Under the pieces are notes generated by a model. That model saw nothing but the letters and a program-made list of their open reading frames with translations, ran no database searches and was not told the origin of the DNA. From contig NKJG01000004.1 in assembly GCA_002256395.1 (NCBI GenBank), positions 310,001 to 374,000 on the forward strand: 64,000 nucleotides of DNA. Reading direction: 5' to 3'. Below are positions 19,341 through 28,586 of the stretch, piece by piece. Source of the DNA: Bacteroidetes bacterium B1(2017) (GTDB lineage: Bacteria; Bacteroidota; Bacteroidia; UKL13-3). The number at the start of each line of letters is the position of its first letter. The stretch's first letter is position 1. The position numbers were made by a program, and so were the translations under genes.

Positions 19341-19898
19341 ATGCCTAGGAAATTAGCTTTATTTTTACTTTTATTTTTAGGAGTATCCATGTTCATGGGT
19401 AACAAAGTTTTGGCTCAAACCGAAACAGGCCCAGATACCGTTGAATATACGTTTACCTTACCTGATTTTATTTTAGAAGCCCAGAAAGATTCTAATTATG
19501 AAAAGAAATACCAACGATTGGTTTACAATGTTAGGAAGGTATTACCCTATGCAAAAATGGCTAGTTTTAGGTTTCAATTAATGGAACAAAATTTACAGGT
19601 TTTGCCATCAGATAAAGCCCGTAAAGAATACCTTAAAAGAACCGAAAAGGCAATTAAAGATCAGTTTATGGACGATCTAAAAAACCTAACTCGCAGCCAA
19701 GGAAAAATCCTTATTAAGCTTATTTATAGAGAGACAGGTAAAACTACTTATGATTTACTTCAAACCTATAGAGGCGATTTAACAGCTATTTATTGGCAAG
19801 GAATGGCCAAGGTGTTTGATGCCAATTTAAAGGAAGAATTTGACCCTATAGAGGATTGGCAAATTGAACAAATTATTAAACAATTGGGTTTTGATTGA
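19341..19898 (+). CDS. DUF4294 domain protein, exported
   Basis: A 185-residue protein of unknown function. The N-terminus MPRKLALFLLLFLGVSMFMGN ends in a likely signal peptidase site (VLAQ). The body is a helix-rich basic and acidic domain with the repeated pattern KYQRLVYNVRKVLPYAK and, near the end, GKTTYDLLQTYRG and AIYWQG, which I recognise as DUF4294, a family largely confined to Bacteroidota. It lies 34 bases after lgt and has a strong Shine-Dalgarno, so it is probably cotranscribed with lgt. The first codons of the next gene lie 26 bases downstream. Confidence 0.8.
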   Translation: MPRKLALFLLLFLGVSMFMGNKVLAQTETGPDTVEYTFTLPDFILEAQKDSNYEKKYQRLVYNVRKVLPYAKMASFRFQLMEQNLQVLPSDKARKEYLKRTEKAIKDQFMDDLKNLTRSQGKILIKLIYRETGKTTYDLLQTYRGDLTAIYWQGMAKVFDANLKEEFDPIEDWQIEQIIKQLGFD

Positions 19899-19924
19899 TA
19901 GTTCAATATCCGCATCTTTGCCTG

Positions 19925-21169
19925 ATGCGAAAATATTGGTCCTTGCTATTTCTTATTCCATTTCAAGTTGTAAATCTATTTGGGCAAAATCCAATGCCAG
20001 ATACAACAGCGCTATCTTATACTCATTTCGACCCTGATTTTCAACTAGCAGCCTTACCCATTATTGGTTCAAACCCATCAACAGGATTCTTATTTGGAGC
20101 AGCAGGAACAGCTGCTTGGTATATGGGCCCTAAACAAACAACTCATTTATCTTCGGCTCAGATTTCGGGCTTGATAACTTCCAAACAACAAAAGATATTT
20201 TCTATTAAGTCGAATGTGTTTTTAAAAGACGATAAGTGGGATTTAATAGGTGATTGGCGTCTGTTTTTTTCTTCGGCACCTACTTATGGCTTGGGTACAG
20301 GACCACAATCTAAAAAGCCTGTTGCCAACCAAAGTTATGAATATGCGGAAGGGCTTTTTTCAGAACCTATTCCAACTTCTCAAATGATGCTTTTTAATTA
20401 TTTACGTGTTCATGAAATAGCTATGCGTAAAATAAGAAAAAGTATTTATGCTGGAATTGGTTTGCATTTAGATTACCATTATCAAATTAAGGATAACCTA
20501 TTAAGTTTGGATACCAGTAATGGCGCGTCGCCTAGAATAACTAGTCATTATGCCTACAGCACATTAAATGGATTTACTGCCAATAACTATTTTTTATCAG
20601 GACTTTCTTTAAACGGATTATTTGATAGTAGAGATAATGCTATTAACCCTTATTCGGGAAGATATGCCTTGATAAGTTTTAGAATGAATTCAAACCTGAT
20701 GGGGAGTTCGAAGAATTCCTCTTTATTATGGCTAGAATACAGAGATTATATTCATTTGAATGCAGCACGACCTAGGCATTTAATTGCTTTTTGGACCTAT
20801 GGAAATTTTGTTACTTCGGGTAAGGTTCCTTACATGGATTTACCTGCCGTTGGTTGGGATCAGTTTGGTAGATCGGGTAGGGCATATACGCAAGGCCGTT
20901 TTAGAGGGAATAATTTAGTATATGGTGAGATTGAATATCGGTTTCCTCTTCAACGTGAAAAGGATTTGTTAGGTGGAGTTGTGTTTGTGAATGCAACAAC
21001 TGCCAGCAATACTGGTTATATTAAGTTGTTTGATTATTTAGACCCTGCTGCCGGAGTTGGATTGAGATTAATGCTTAAAAAGGATGCCCGTGTAAATGTA
21101 ACTGCCGATTATGGGATTGGCAAATATGGAGCCCATGGTTTTTTCTTTAATGTAAACGAAACATTTTAA
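19925..21169 (+). CDS. Omp85-like (BamA/TamA family) outer-membrane barrel, no POTRA domain
   Basis: A 414-residue predicted 16-strand-type barrel. ATG at 19925 yields the signal peptide MRKYWSLLFLIPFQVVNLFGQ. The mature protein goes directly into barrel sequence (PIIGSNPSTGFLFGAAGTAAW); no POTRA repeats fit in the space. C-terminal half shows SRDNAINPYSGRYALISF and GRFRGNNLVYGEIEYRFPL, matching the D15/bacterial surface antigen C-terminal region. A clear paralogue is encoded at 32344-33570. Function unknown: it may be a translocation or lipid-related barrel that relies on another protein for its periplasmic part. Confidence 0.8.
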   Translation: MRKYWSLLFLIPFQVVNLFGQNPMPDTTALSYTHFDPDFQLAALPIIGSNPSTGFLFGAAGTAAWYMGPKQTTHLSSAQISGLITSKQQKIFSIKSNVFLKDDKWDLIGDWRLFFSSAPTYGLGTGPQSKKPVANQSYEYAEGLFSEPIPTSQMMLFNYLRVHEIAMRKIRKSIYAGIGLHLDYHYQIKDNLLSLDTSNGASPRITSHYAYSTLNGFTANNYFLSGLSLNGLFDSRDNAINPYSGRYALISFRMNSNLMGSSKNSSLLWLEYRDYIHLNAARPRHLIAFWTYGNFVTSGKVPYMDLPAVGWDQFGRSGRAYTQGRFRGNNLVYGEIEYRFPLQREKDLLGGVVFVNATTASNTGYIKLFDYLDPAAGVGLRLMLKKDARVNVTADYGIGKYGAHGFFFNVNETF

Positions 21170-21173
21170 ACGT

Positions 21174-21926
21174 ATGAGAGTTAAATTTTTACTATTATTT
21201 TTATTCGGTGTGACCCTATTGAAAGCCCAAAAGCTAGAAAAAGATTCAACAATTGCACCTCTTTATAAAAACACTATCCGATACAATCTTTCCAATACCC
21301 TATTTTTTGGTTCGGAGTACATCATTTTTGGGTACGAGCGTGTTTTGGGAAGGCACCAAAGTGCATCCCTAAATTTTGGAATAGCTAGCTTTCCTGCATT
21401 AGGCTCTGTTGCATTAGACTCCTTAGAGGTAAGCCATCAAAGCAAGGGTTCTGGTTTTAGCCTAGCACTTGATTATAGGTTTTATTTAAAAAAAGAAAAT
21501 AAATATGGCGCCCCTCATGGTTTGTATATAGGTCCATATATGAACGCCAATGTATTACGCAGAGATGCGTATTTGAATTTGGCAAAGGGTGGAACCAAAG
21601 TTGATTTTGAATTGAAGAATGAACTTCAAGTTTTTACCATTGGAGCCCAAATTGGTTACCAGTTTTTGTTTTTAAAAGATAGGGTGGCATTAGATATGAT
21701 TTTATTTGGCCCAGGTATGGGATTTTATAAATATAAGGGAGATTTAAACACTTCTCTATCTTCCGAAAATGAAGGAAAATTAATGGCAGTTGTAAAACAG
21801 GCTATTCTTAATAAATTTCCTGGAGCCAATACAGTTTTTGAAGGTACTTCTTTAGAATCTAAAGGTTCTTCCTTCCAAATGGGAGCAGGGTATAGGTTGG
21901 TATTTAATATTGGTTATAGATTTTAA
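21174..21926 (+). CDS. Predicted outer-membrane beta-barrel protein
   Basis: A 250-residue protein with a signal peptide (MRVKFLLLFLFGVTLLKAQ) and alternating hydrophobic strands (SASLNFGIASF, SLALDYRFYL, GLYIGPYMNANV, IGAQIGYQFLF, QMGAGYRLVFNIGYRF). It ends in Phe, typical for outer-membrane proteins. It resembles DUF3575-type porin-like proteins, but I do not assign it to a family firmly. It starts 5 bases after the preceding Omp85-like gene and is surely cotranscribed with it. A small dyad at 21945-21965 follows. Confidence 0.7.
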   Translation: MRVKFLLLFLFGVTLLKAQKLEKDSTIAPLYKNTIRYNLSNTLFFGSEYIIFGYERVLGRHQSASLNFGIASFPALGSVALDSLEVSHQSKGSGFSLALDYRFYLKKENKYGAPHGLYIGPYMNANVLRRDAYLNLAKGGTKVDFELKNELQVFTIGAQIGYQFLFLKDRVALDMILFGPGMGFYKYKGDLNTSLSSENEGKLMAVVKQAILNKFPGANTVFEGTSLESKGSSFQMGAGYRLVFNIGYRF

Positions 21927-21944
21927 TTGGGCGCTATTCACAGG

Positions 21945-21965
21945 GTGTTGATATCCCTTCAACAC
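21945..21965. repeat. Short inverted repeat upstream of the GT2 gene
   Basis: Arms GTGTTGA (21945-21951) and TCAACAC (21959-21965) are perfect reverse complements with a 7-base spacer. There is no T run, so it is not an obvious terminator. It lies just upstream of the possible -7 box at 21984-21991, around where a -33 element would be, and could be an operator. Confidence 0.45.
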
Positions 21966-21983
21966 AATCCTACTTAGAGACTT

Positions 21984-21991
21984 TACATTTG
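21984..21991 (+). promoter_or_regulatory. Possible -7 box of the GT2 gene
   Basis: TACATTTG matches TAnnTTTG fully and ends 6 bases before the ATG at 21998. The implied mRNA would be leaderless or nearly so. The -33 element is unclear. Confidence 0.4.
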
Positions 21992-21997
21992 CTTGGT

Positions 21998-23128
21998 ATG
22001 TTGGAATTTCAGAATAGTTGGCAGATTTTGTTTTTTGTGCTTTTGATCCTAAGCACCTTGGTTCAGGCATTTTATTACCTGGGAATTTTCTCTCGTTTAG
22101 CATTTTATAAAAAGCCTCAAGCCTCTAATCACCTTGACTTGGAGCCTGTTTCTGTATTAATATCTGCAAGAAACGAGTACAAAAATTTAGAAAAAAATCT
22201 AATCTCAATTTTGGAACAAGATTATCCAAATTTTGAAGTAATTGTTATAAACGATTGCAGTTGGGATGATAGCCAAAAGCTATTGGAATACTATCAAGAA
22301 AAATATTCGCATTTAAAAGTTTGTCAATTAATAGAGCAAGAAAAGTACCCTACCGGTAAGAAATTTGCCCTAACTATTGGAATAAAGGCTGCACAATTCA
22401 ATCAGCTTTTTTTTACGGATGCAGATTGTATGCCAGCAAGCAATCAATGGTTACGATTAATGCAAAGTCAATTTACTCAGGGTAAAGAAATTGTATTAGG
22501 CTATTCGCCTGCTAAAAGTTATAACAGTTTTCTTAATTTATTTATTCGATTCGAAACTGTTTTTACAGCCATGGCCTACCTTTCTGCAGCTATAGGTAAA
22601 AACCCATTTATGGGGGTAGGTAGAAATTTGGCCTATACGCGTGAGTTGTTTTTTAAACATAAAGGATTTGCAAAACACCAACATATTCTTAGTGGCGACG
22701 ACGATTTACATGTTAACCAAACAGCCACTCCAACAAATGTTTCTATTCAAATAGACCCTCAAAGTTTTATGCTTACTGAGCCTAAAAAATCGTTTGAAGC
22801 ATACCAAAGGCAAAAGACTAGGCATAATAGTACTGGTAAATACTATAAATTAAAGGATCAAGTGTATTTAGGTGGGTATTATTTTTCGCACCTTTTATTT
22901 TATGCGTGTATTCCTGTGTTATTGGTTTTAGGGTTTAGTTGGCAAATTATTCTTGGCGTTTATGGCTTCCGATTTTTGGTTCAAACCGCCATCTTTTTTG
23001 GTGTTTTGAAAAGACTAAAAGGAATGCAACTTATTTGGTTTGTGGCAGTATTAGATATTTTTTATCTCATTTACATTTTTGTATTTGGTACCATAGGCTT
23101 ATTTACAAAACAGAAAAAAATCTGGTAG
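21998..23128 (+). CDS. Membrane glycosyltransferase, family 2
   Basis: A 376-residue processive-type GT2. After a hydrophobic N-terminal helix (residues ~8-30) comes the GT-A domain: PVSVLISARNEYKNL, VIVINDCSWDDS, and FFTDADCMP containing the DxD, then SGDDDLHVNQ and a Q-x-x-R-H/W-like RQKTRHNS acceptor motif. Two or three C-terminal hydrophobic segments anchor it in the inner membrane. It probably makes or extends a cell-envelope polysaccharide or lipid-linked sugar; substrate unknown. ATG at 21998 is preferred to TTG at 21989. Its TAG stop shares a base with the GTG start of rsmG, implying translational coupling. Confidence 0.88.
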   Translation: MLEFQNSWQILFFVLLILSTLVQAFYYLGIFSRLAFYKKPQASNHLDLEPVSVLISARNEYKNLEKNLISILEQDYPNFEVIVINDCSWDDSQKLLEYYQEKYSHLKVCQLIEQEKYPTGKKFALTIGIKAAQFNQLFFTDADCMPASNQWLRLMQSQFTQGKEIVLGYSPAKSYNSFLNLFIRFETVFTAMAYLSAAIGKNPFMGVGRNLAYTRELFFKHKGFAKHQHILSGDDDLHVNQTATPTNVSIQIDPQSFMLTEPKKSFEAYQRQKTRHNSTGKYYKLKDQVYLGGYYFSHLLFYACIPVLLVLGFSWQIILGVYGFRFLVQTAIFFGVLKRLKGMQLIWFVAVLDIFYLIYIFVFGTIGLFTKQKKIW

Positions 23129-23763
23129 TGCAAATCATAAAAAAATACTTTCCAAACTTATCTGCCAAGCAATTGGAGCAGTTTGGAGCCTTACAAGAAT
23201 TGTATGGCGAATGGAACGCTAAGATTAATGTAATCTCACGCAAGGATATTGAATCGTTGTATGAGAAACATATTTTGCATAGCATGGCAATTGCTAAGTT
23301 CATTGAATTTAAACCTAATACACGCATCTTAGATATAGGTACTGGTGGCGGCTTTCCTGGAGTACCATTAGCAATACTTTTTCCTGAAAGTACTATTACT
23401 ATGGTGGATTCAATTGCTAAAAAAATTAAAGTGGCAGAAGGTGTTTCGGAGGCAATAGGATTAACTAATACAGATTTTGCCATTGGTAGAGTAGAGCAAT
23501 TAAAAGAATCGTTTCATTTTATAACGGCAAGGGCTGTTGCTCCGGCCGATCAACTCTACAAATGGACACAAGAATATGTAGATTCGAAAGAAGAGTTTAA
23601 TTCAAAAATAAATGGCTATATCTTCTTAAAAGGTGGCGATTTAAAAGAGGAGTTAAAAGCAGTGAAACAAATAAATAAGAAACTCGTAATAGAAGAAGTT
23701 TCACTTAGTAACTATTATGAAGAAGAGTTTTTTGAAACCAAAAAACTAATCTATATGTTTTAA
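23128..23763 (+). CDS. rsmG: 16S rRNA (guanine-527-N7)-methyltransferase RsmG
   Basis: A 211-residue SAM-dependent methyltransferase acting on G527 of 16S rRNA in the cytoplasm. The SAM-binding motif is ILDIGTGGGFPGVPLAI, with the later VDSIAKKI and ITARAVAP stretches of the GidB/RsmG family. The GTG start at 23128 overlaps the stop of the GT2 gene by one base (TAGTG); the in-frame open region further upstream is the shadow of the glycosyltransferase gene. RsmG proteins are usually 200-240 residues, which supports this start. Confidence 0.95.
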   Translation: MQIIKKYFPNLSAKQLEQFGALQELYGEWNAKINVISRKDIESLYEKHILHSMAIAKFIEFKPNTRILDIGTGGGFPGVPLAILFPESTITMVDSIAKKIKVAEGVSEAIGLTNTDFAIGRVEQLKESFHFITARAVAPADQLYKWTQEYVDSKEEFNSKINGYIFLKGGDLKEELKAVKQINKKLVIEEVSLSNYYEEEFFETKKLIYMF

Positions 23764-23775
23764 TTATTCTGTCGG

Positions 23776-26700
23776 TTAATGACCTAACCACAATAGTTTT
23801 TCTATTTGATGTTGGCCAGAATTTGTGTTAAATTCTAACAAATAAATTCCTTTTGCTAATTCACCTAATTCAATATTTTGGTCGAATAAATTTAGACTAA
23901 TCGTTTCAACTATTTGTCCTCCTTGGGAATAAATGGTAAGCTTGGTAAACTGCTCTTTACATTTAATATTTATTCCCAGGCCATTGCTTAAATAGCCAAA
24001 TGATACAGGCTTTTCTTGGGCATTTTGTTCTCCAATTTGAATGGTGTTTGAATAGGTAAATTTTCCATCCAGGTCAATCTGGCGAAGGCGATAATATAAA
24101 TTGTCTTGAGGAGCATCCATATCGTTAAAGGAATAGGAATTTGTTACATTGCTATTTACTTTTCCTGATACAAATCCAATGCTGTTAAAAGTAAATCCAT
24201 CCTTACTTTGTTCAATAAAAAATCCTTTGTTGTTTTTTTCACTGGCAGTTTGCCAATTAAGCAGAACGGAGTTGTTACCTAATCTAGTTCCCCAAAAACG
24301 CACTAGTTCAACAGGTGTTGCCGAATTGGTAGGCCCAACAATTTCAAAATCATCCACTGCAAGTCCTACATCAACTGTACCAACATCCGATTTGAATACG
24401 ATTCTAAAGCAAACTTTAGGGTTTCCGGCTAGGGAAGAGAATACATATTGCATTTGAGTATAGGCACTACGAGTTGCATTAAAGAAGGGCTCGTTTTGAG
24501 GAAATGCAGCTCCGCCAGCGGTGTTTGCAAAATCGTACCAACTAGTGGCCACGGCTGTGCCTAATTTTGTCCAGGTATTACCTAGGTTTAAACTATACTC
24601 AACAATATATCCATCGTAAGCTATTTCAAATTTGTTTTTAACTTTAAACCTGAGTGTATAGGTTCCGGCGGCAGTACAATTAAAATTTGGAGAATATAAG
24701 CGTGCGTCGTTATTATCTCCGTAATTTCCAGTTAAACCAGTAACCCAAGCAAAAGATCCACTAGCGGTTCCACTTTTACCTGCTGTAGTAGAGTTTCCTC
24801 TAACAAAACCTACACCCGATATCGTTTCAGCTCCAAAATCATTCGGGTTCGAATCAAAATTTCCTCCTTGGGCTAAGGTGTATGGCACTGCTCTGTAAGG
24901 TAGAACTTGAACGCAAGAATTAATGGTTTTAGAATAGGCTCCTCCATTAATTGTTAATGTAACATTATAAACACCCGCTGTTAAATATTGCTTGCTTGGG
25001 TTTTGAAGCGTGCTAAATGTTCCGTCGCCAAAATCCCAAGAATAGGTATTTGCCCCATTAGATGTGCTCGTAAAATTAATAAATGCACTTACATAAGTTA
25101 GTGGTTTGTTTACATAGAAATCGGCAAAAGGAGGTGCAAAAATATTGGATGTAAATAATCCTCTTCCATGAGTTGCTGCCACTACTTGTTTATCAAAGGC
25201 GCGCATTTGCAACATATCTGTTCTTACATTTGAAAACCCCGAATTACTTGGTTGCCAATTGGTGGAAGCACCTTGTAAACTATCTGTTGTCCATACTCCT
25301 AATTCAGTGGCCAACATAACTTGCCAGTTTTTATTGGGATTAAAAAGGGCCCATCTTACAGGCATATCTGGTAAATTTCCTTCAACGCTTGTCCATGTAA
25401 CTCCATTGTTTTTAGTTTCCCAAACGCTCGTAACTCCATAGCTCGAATAGGTTGCAAGGATATGGTTATCATTGCCATTTTCAACTTCTATACACGATAC
25501 GCTTGTGCTTGGCATTCCCTTTCCGTTATTAATACACGAATCAATTCCAGCCAAAATATGAGCATTATCAATGCGCATCACTCTACCATTATTAAGGCCA
25601 AAAAACACCCTATTACTTGTGTTTGGAGATACCTTAACATGGGTTATTTTTCCTCCATTAAATAAAGAAACGGTATCGTAAACTAATGTGGTTCCTGTTT
25701 GCGGATTGTCCCAACGTACAAATGTTCCAGTGTTACCACACATATACATTTTGTTATTTAAATCGTCGTAATCTGTTGGACTAATAAAGCTGCCTACATT
25801 TTGGCTGGTGTTCAATACATTTGAAAAGCTACCTCCGCCATTGGTTGAGCGGTAATAACTGGTATATACATAAGACGTAAACCAATAAGTAGGTTGGTCC
25901 TGATCGATATGGCAAAATGCGCCATCTCCGCCTGTTACCTCCACAGTACTATTTATACCCGCTGTACTAAATGCATGTGAGCCATTGTCTTGCGCTCCCG
26001 CCACATATTGGTTTGCACCTGCATTTGGATGAATATCACAGGCATAAAATTGAAGTGTGTTGTAATTATTTCCTTTGTTTTCTATTACAGGGCTTGCAAC
26101 AGCAAAGCTGCCACATCTATATACGCCACCGTCATTTGAGAAATAACAAACAGAAGAATTTCCAGGTTCAAAATAGGCATAATGTTGGTCGGCATGTACT
26201 TCTTGAAAGCCAAAGCCACCATACCAATGCGAAAGTTGGGTCCAACTGCTACCTCCATTTGAAGTTTTAAATAAATCAACTCCACCCACTACACATACTT
26301 GTGAATTATTTGGGTCAACAGCTAAACTTAAATCATACCAAGCTTGTCCTCTACTAAAATCTTTTCTATTGGATGCTTGAGAAACCCCTGCGTCGGCATC
26401 AATTGGGTGGGAGGCAACTGTGTCAAATGAAACCCCTGCATTAGTAGATTTAATTATTGCCTTAATTACACTTCCACTTTCAACTAAGGCATAAATTGTA
26501 TTGGTGTCGTTATTAGCAACTGCAATTTCCATTTCATCCCTGTTAACATAGGCTGGAATGGTTAGAGGGGTAGTCCAAGTGCTACCTTTATTATACGATT
26601 TATGAATGGTTCCACCGGTACTTGTTCCATTACTCATGGTAACATAAATTGTTCCATTTGCCATTACCTCAAGGTCGTATGCAATGTCTCCTCCTGCAGA

Positions 26701-27471
26701 TGAAATACCAGAGCCAAGCACTTTTGTGAAAGCTGTACCACCGTTAACCGTTCTGTATAAACCTGTTTTTGTTAAAACAAAAGTGGTATCTCCAACACCC
26801 AATGAAACCACTTTTTGGCAATAATAATAACTTGAATTATTAGTGGCAGCAACTTGGGTCCAAGCAGCTCCACCATTGGTGCTTTTCCAAACGCCCAAAC
26901 CCCTAATTGCATCCAGGTTTCCGTTGCCTTCACCTGTACAAAAATACATGACTTGAGGATTGTTTGGGGCTTGGTCTATGTGGGTAATGGCAAGGTTTTG
27001 AAAGAAATCATTAATAGGCGTCCAATTTGGACTTGCGGCAGTAATATCTGTTGTTTTCCATAGCCCTCCACCGGCACCTCCTGCCCAAACGGTTTTTCTA
27101 CTTACATCATTTAAATCAACCAATAAACTCCTCGTTCTGCCTCCATAATTATTGGGTCCGCGTTCGGTCCAAGTTACACCTGGAATAGCTGCTTTACCTC
27201 TCCCTTGTTGTGCAAATAGTTGTTGTTGGTATTGCCAAGCAGCATAAAGTCTTTCGCGAGGAACAATCCCTAATGCAGGGTCTTTGGTGAGCTCAAATTC
27301 TTGCTCCCAAGCTAAGTCCATTCTATCTTTTAGAGGAACCTTGGTTTCTGTATTGAATAAAATTCCACGTTTATTAAACCTCACAATCTCAAGGCCTAAA
27401 TAACTATTTATAGAAATAGAAAAAAGGATGGTTAAGGCTAAAAAGGAAAATATCGATTGGGATTTATTCAT
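23776..27471 (-). CDS. T9SS type A cargo with BNR/sortilin-like propeller and PKD domain
   Basis: A 1231-residue secreted protein. After a hydrophobic N-terminal signal (MNKSQSIFSFLALTILFSIS) lies a large beta-propeller region (~90-780) with several Asp-box/BNR motifs of the S-x-D/N-x-G-x-T/S-W type (STNGGAAWT, SYNKGSTWT, SNGGSSWTQ, TKNNGVTWT), as in sialidase and Vps10-like propellers. A PKD domain (~790-857, YSWDFGDGTFST) and a MAM-like jelly-roll region follow, then a type A sorting domain (last ~80 residues, LAKGIYLLEF). No sialidase Arg triad is evident, so an adhesive or unknown role is as likely as enzymatic. It converges on rsmG with 12 bases between. Confidence 0.88.
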   Translation of the reverse strand: MNKSQSIFSFLALTILFSISINSYLGLEIVRFNKRGILFNTETKVPLKDRMDLAWEQEFELTKDPALGIVPRERLYAAWQYQQQLFAQQGRGKAAIPGVTWTERGPNNYGGRTRSLLVDLNDVSRKTVWAGGAGGGLWKTTDITAASPNWTPINDFFQNLAITHIDQAPNNPQVMYFCTGEGNGNLDAIRGLGVWKSTNGGAAWTQVAATNNSSYYYCQKVVSLGVGDTTFVLTKTGLYRTVNGGTAFTKVLGSGISSAGGDIAYDLEVMANGTIYVTMSNGTSTGGTIHKSYNKGSTWTTPLTIPAYVNRDEMEIAVANNDTNTIYALVESGSVIKAIIKSTNAGVSFDTVASHPIDADAGVSQASNRKDFSRGQAWYDLSLAVDPNNSQVCVVGGVDLFKTSNGGSSWTQLSHWYGGFGFQEVHADQHYAYFEPGNSSVCYFSNDGGVYRCGSFAVASPVIENKGNNYNTLQFYACDIHPNAGANQYVAGAQDNGSHAFSTAGINSTVEVTGGDGAFCHIDQDQPTYWFTSYVYTSYYRSTNGGGSFSNVLNTSQNVGSFISPTDYDDLNNKMYMCGNTGTFVRWDNPQTGTTLVYDTVSLFNGGKITHVKVSPNTSNRVFFGLNNGRVMRIDNAHILAGIDSCINNGKGMPSTSVSCIEVENGNDNHILATYSSYGVTSVWETKNNGVTWTSVEGNLPDMPVRWALFNPNKNWQVMLATELGVWTTDSLQGASTNWQPSNSGFSNVRTDMLQMRAFDKQVVAATHGRGLFTSNIFAPPFADFYVNKPLTYVSAFINFTSTSNGANTYSWDFGDGTFSTLQNPSKQYLTAGVYNVTLTINGGAYSKTINSCVQVLPYRAVPYTLAQGGNFDSNPNDFGAETISGVGFVRGNSTTAGKSGTASGSFAWVTGLTGNYGDNNDARLYSPNFNCTAAGTYTLRFKVKNKFEIAYDGYIVEYSLNLGNTWTKLGTAVATSWYDFANTAGGAAFPQNEPFFNATRSAYTQMQYVFSSLAGNPKVCFRIVFKSDVGTVDVGLAVDDFEIVGPTNSATPVELVRFWGTRLGNNSVLLNWQTASEKNNKGFFIEQSKDGFTFNSIGFVSGKVNSNVTNSYSFNDMDAPQDNLYYRLRQIDLDGKFTYSNTIQIGEQNAQEKPVSFGYLSNGLGINIKCKEQFTKLTIYSQGGQIVETISLNLFDQNIELGELAKGIYLLEFNTNSGQHQIEKLLWLGH

Positions 27472-27567
27472 TGTTTGAGTAAATAATTCTACACAATTTT
27501 AAACAAAAAAGCTCAGATTTTTTTGTAAAAACCGTCAATAAATAAAAAGTCGGCCACCACATGTTGT

Positions 27568-28509
27568 TTAAGCTTGGGACTTTTTCTTTTTCCTGATTTT
27601 GAACCAAGTAAATAGGATGGCTGCCAATACAAGGTATGGCCAACTTTGAATTAAAAACAACGCCAAATTTTTAACACTTTGCCAACCTCCAGTAAGAGAA
27701 CGTTTTATTAGTTCAAAAAAGCTGTCCTGGTTTTGAGGTTTATAAACATAATCTTTTTTGTAAATTAATTCAAGGTTCAAAGTGCTATAGCCCACTTGGT
27801 CGAGAAGGTATTTCAATTGTCCTTCACTGCTTTCAATTTCTTCCTGAAGGGCTCTAATGTTTTCCTGTAATTGTAAAATATCTTTTATGGAGTTGGCTCG
27901 AACCAAGAGCTCATTGTATTTTTTTAGGTAGGCTTTTTTGTTATTCAACCTAGTTTCGGTGTCAATAAATTCTGTTGTTACATCTCTGGCAGTTATTGAT
28001 TTTGTTAGGAGTTCGAGTTCAGAACGTTCAATTTGGGTTAAAAAGCTTTCAAAATAAACAGATGGAATGCGAATGCTTAAGTTGAAACTCGATTGATTAT
28101 CGTCGTTGCTAAATTCTTCCTTATCGTAATAAGCTCCAAACCTTTTTATAACAGAATCTAACTGGGTTTTTGCTTTAGCTAAATTGGTAGTCTTAAAACT
28201 AATGGTGCCATCTTTAATAATCATTTTTTTGTTAACAGGTTTGTTAGTCGATGGCTCGCTTGACCCATTACTAAAAGTTTGGACGTAGGTGCCACCAATA
28301 TCTGGCGGGGTAAAAAGCACCTTTTCCTTTAGTGATGCGGCATCTCCATCCCCTTCTTCAGTTACAGTATACCCTAGTTCTTCTTCTGGCTCAGGCTCTG
28401 CATCCACCAATAGGTCTAGGTTAGCTGTTTTAACTAGTTTTTTTTCTTGTTTTTTGTTGCAGCTTCCTAGTATAAATAGAAAACTCAGTAGAAGATAAAT
28501 CAATTTCAT
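27568..28509 (-). CDS. DUF4349 lipoprotein
   Basis: A 313-residue lipoprotein. ATG at 28509 gives MKLIYLLLSFLFILGSC with the lipidated Cys at position 17. A charged low-complexity stretch (AEPEPEEELG) is followed by the DUF4349 region: KMIIKDGTISFKT, a long coiled coil (~190-260, LNNKKAYLKKYNELL) and a C-terminal transmembrane helix (~285-303) ending in a basic tail. DUF4349 proteins are thought to be envelope proteins with mechanosensor-like or anti-sigma-like architectures, but no function is established. It is divergent from the M1 peptidase gene. Confidence 0.82.
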   Translation of the reverse strand: MKLIYLLLSFLFILGSCNKKQEKKLVKTANLDLLVDAEPEPEEELGYTVTEEGDGDAASLKEKVLFTPPDIGGTYVQTFSNGSSEPSTNKPVNKKMIIKDGTISFKTTNLAKAKTQLDSVIKRFGAYYDKEEFSNDDNQSSFNLSIRIPSVYFESFLTQIERSELELLTKSITARDVTTEFIDTETRLNNKKAYLKKYNELLVRANSIKDILQLQENIRALQEEIESSEGQLKYLLDQVGYSTLNLELIYKKDYVYKPQNQDSFFELIKRSLTGGWQSVKNLALFLIQSWPYLVLAAILFTWFKIRKKKKSQA

Positions 28510-28586
28510 AGGGTTATTTTTACTTAAATTAAAGGTAAGTTCTTGGCATACTAAAAACAAACGAAATTTGTTTATTTTGCCTGCAT

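Noticed and set aside
22939..23127. N-terminal extension of rsmG
   Set aside because: These codons are the other frame of the GT2 gene; GTG at 23128 gives the normal RsmG length.
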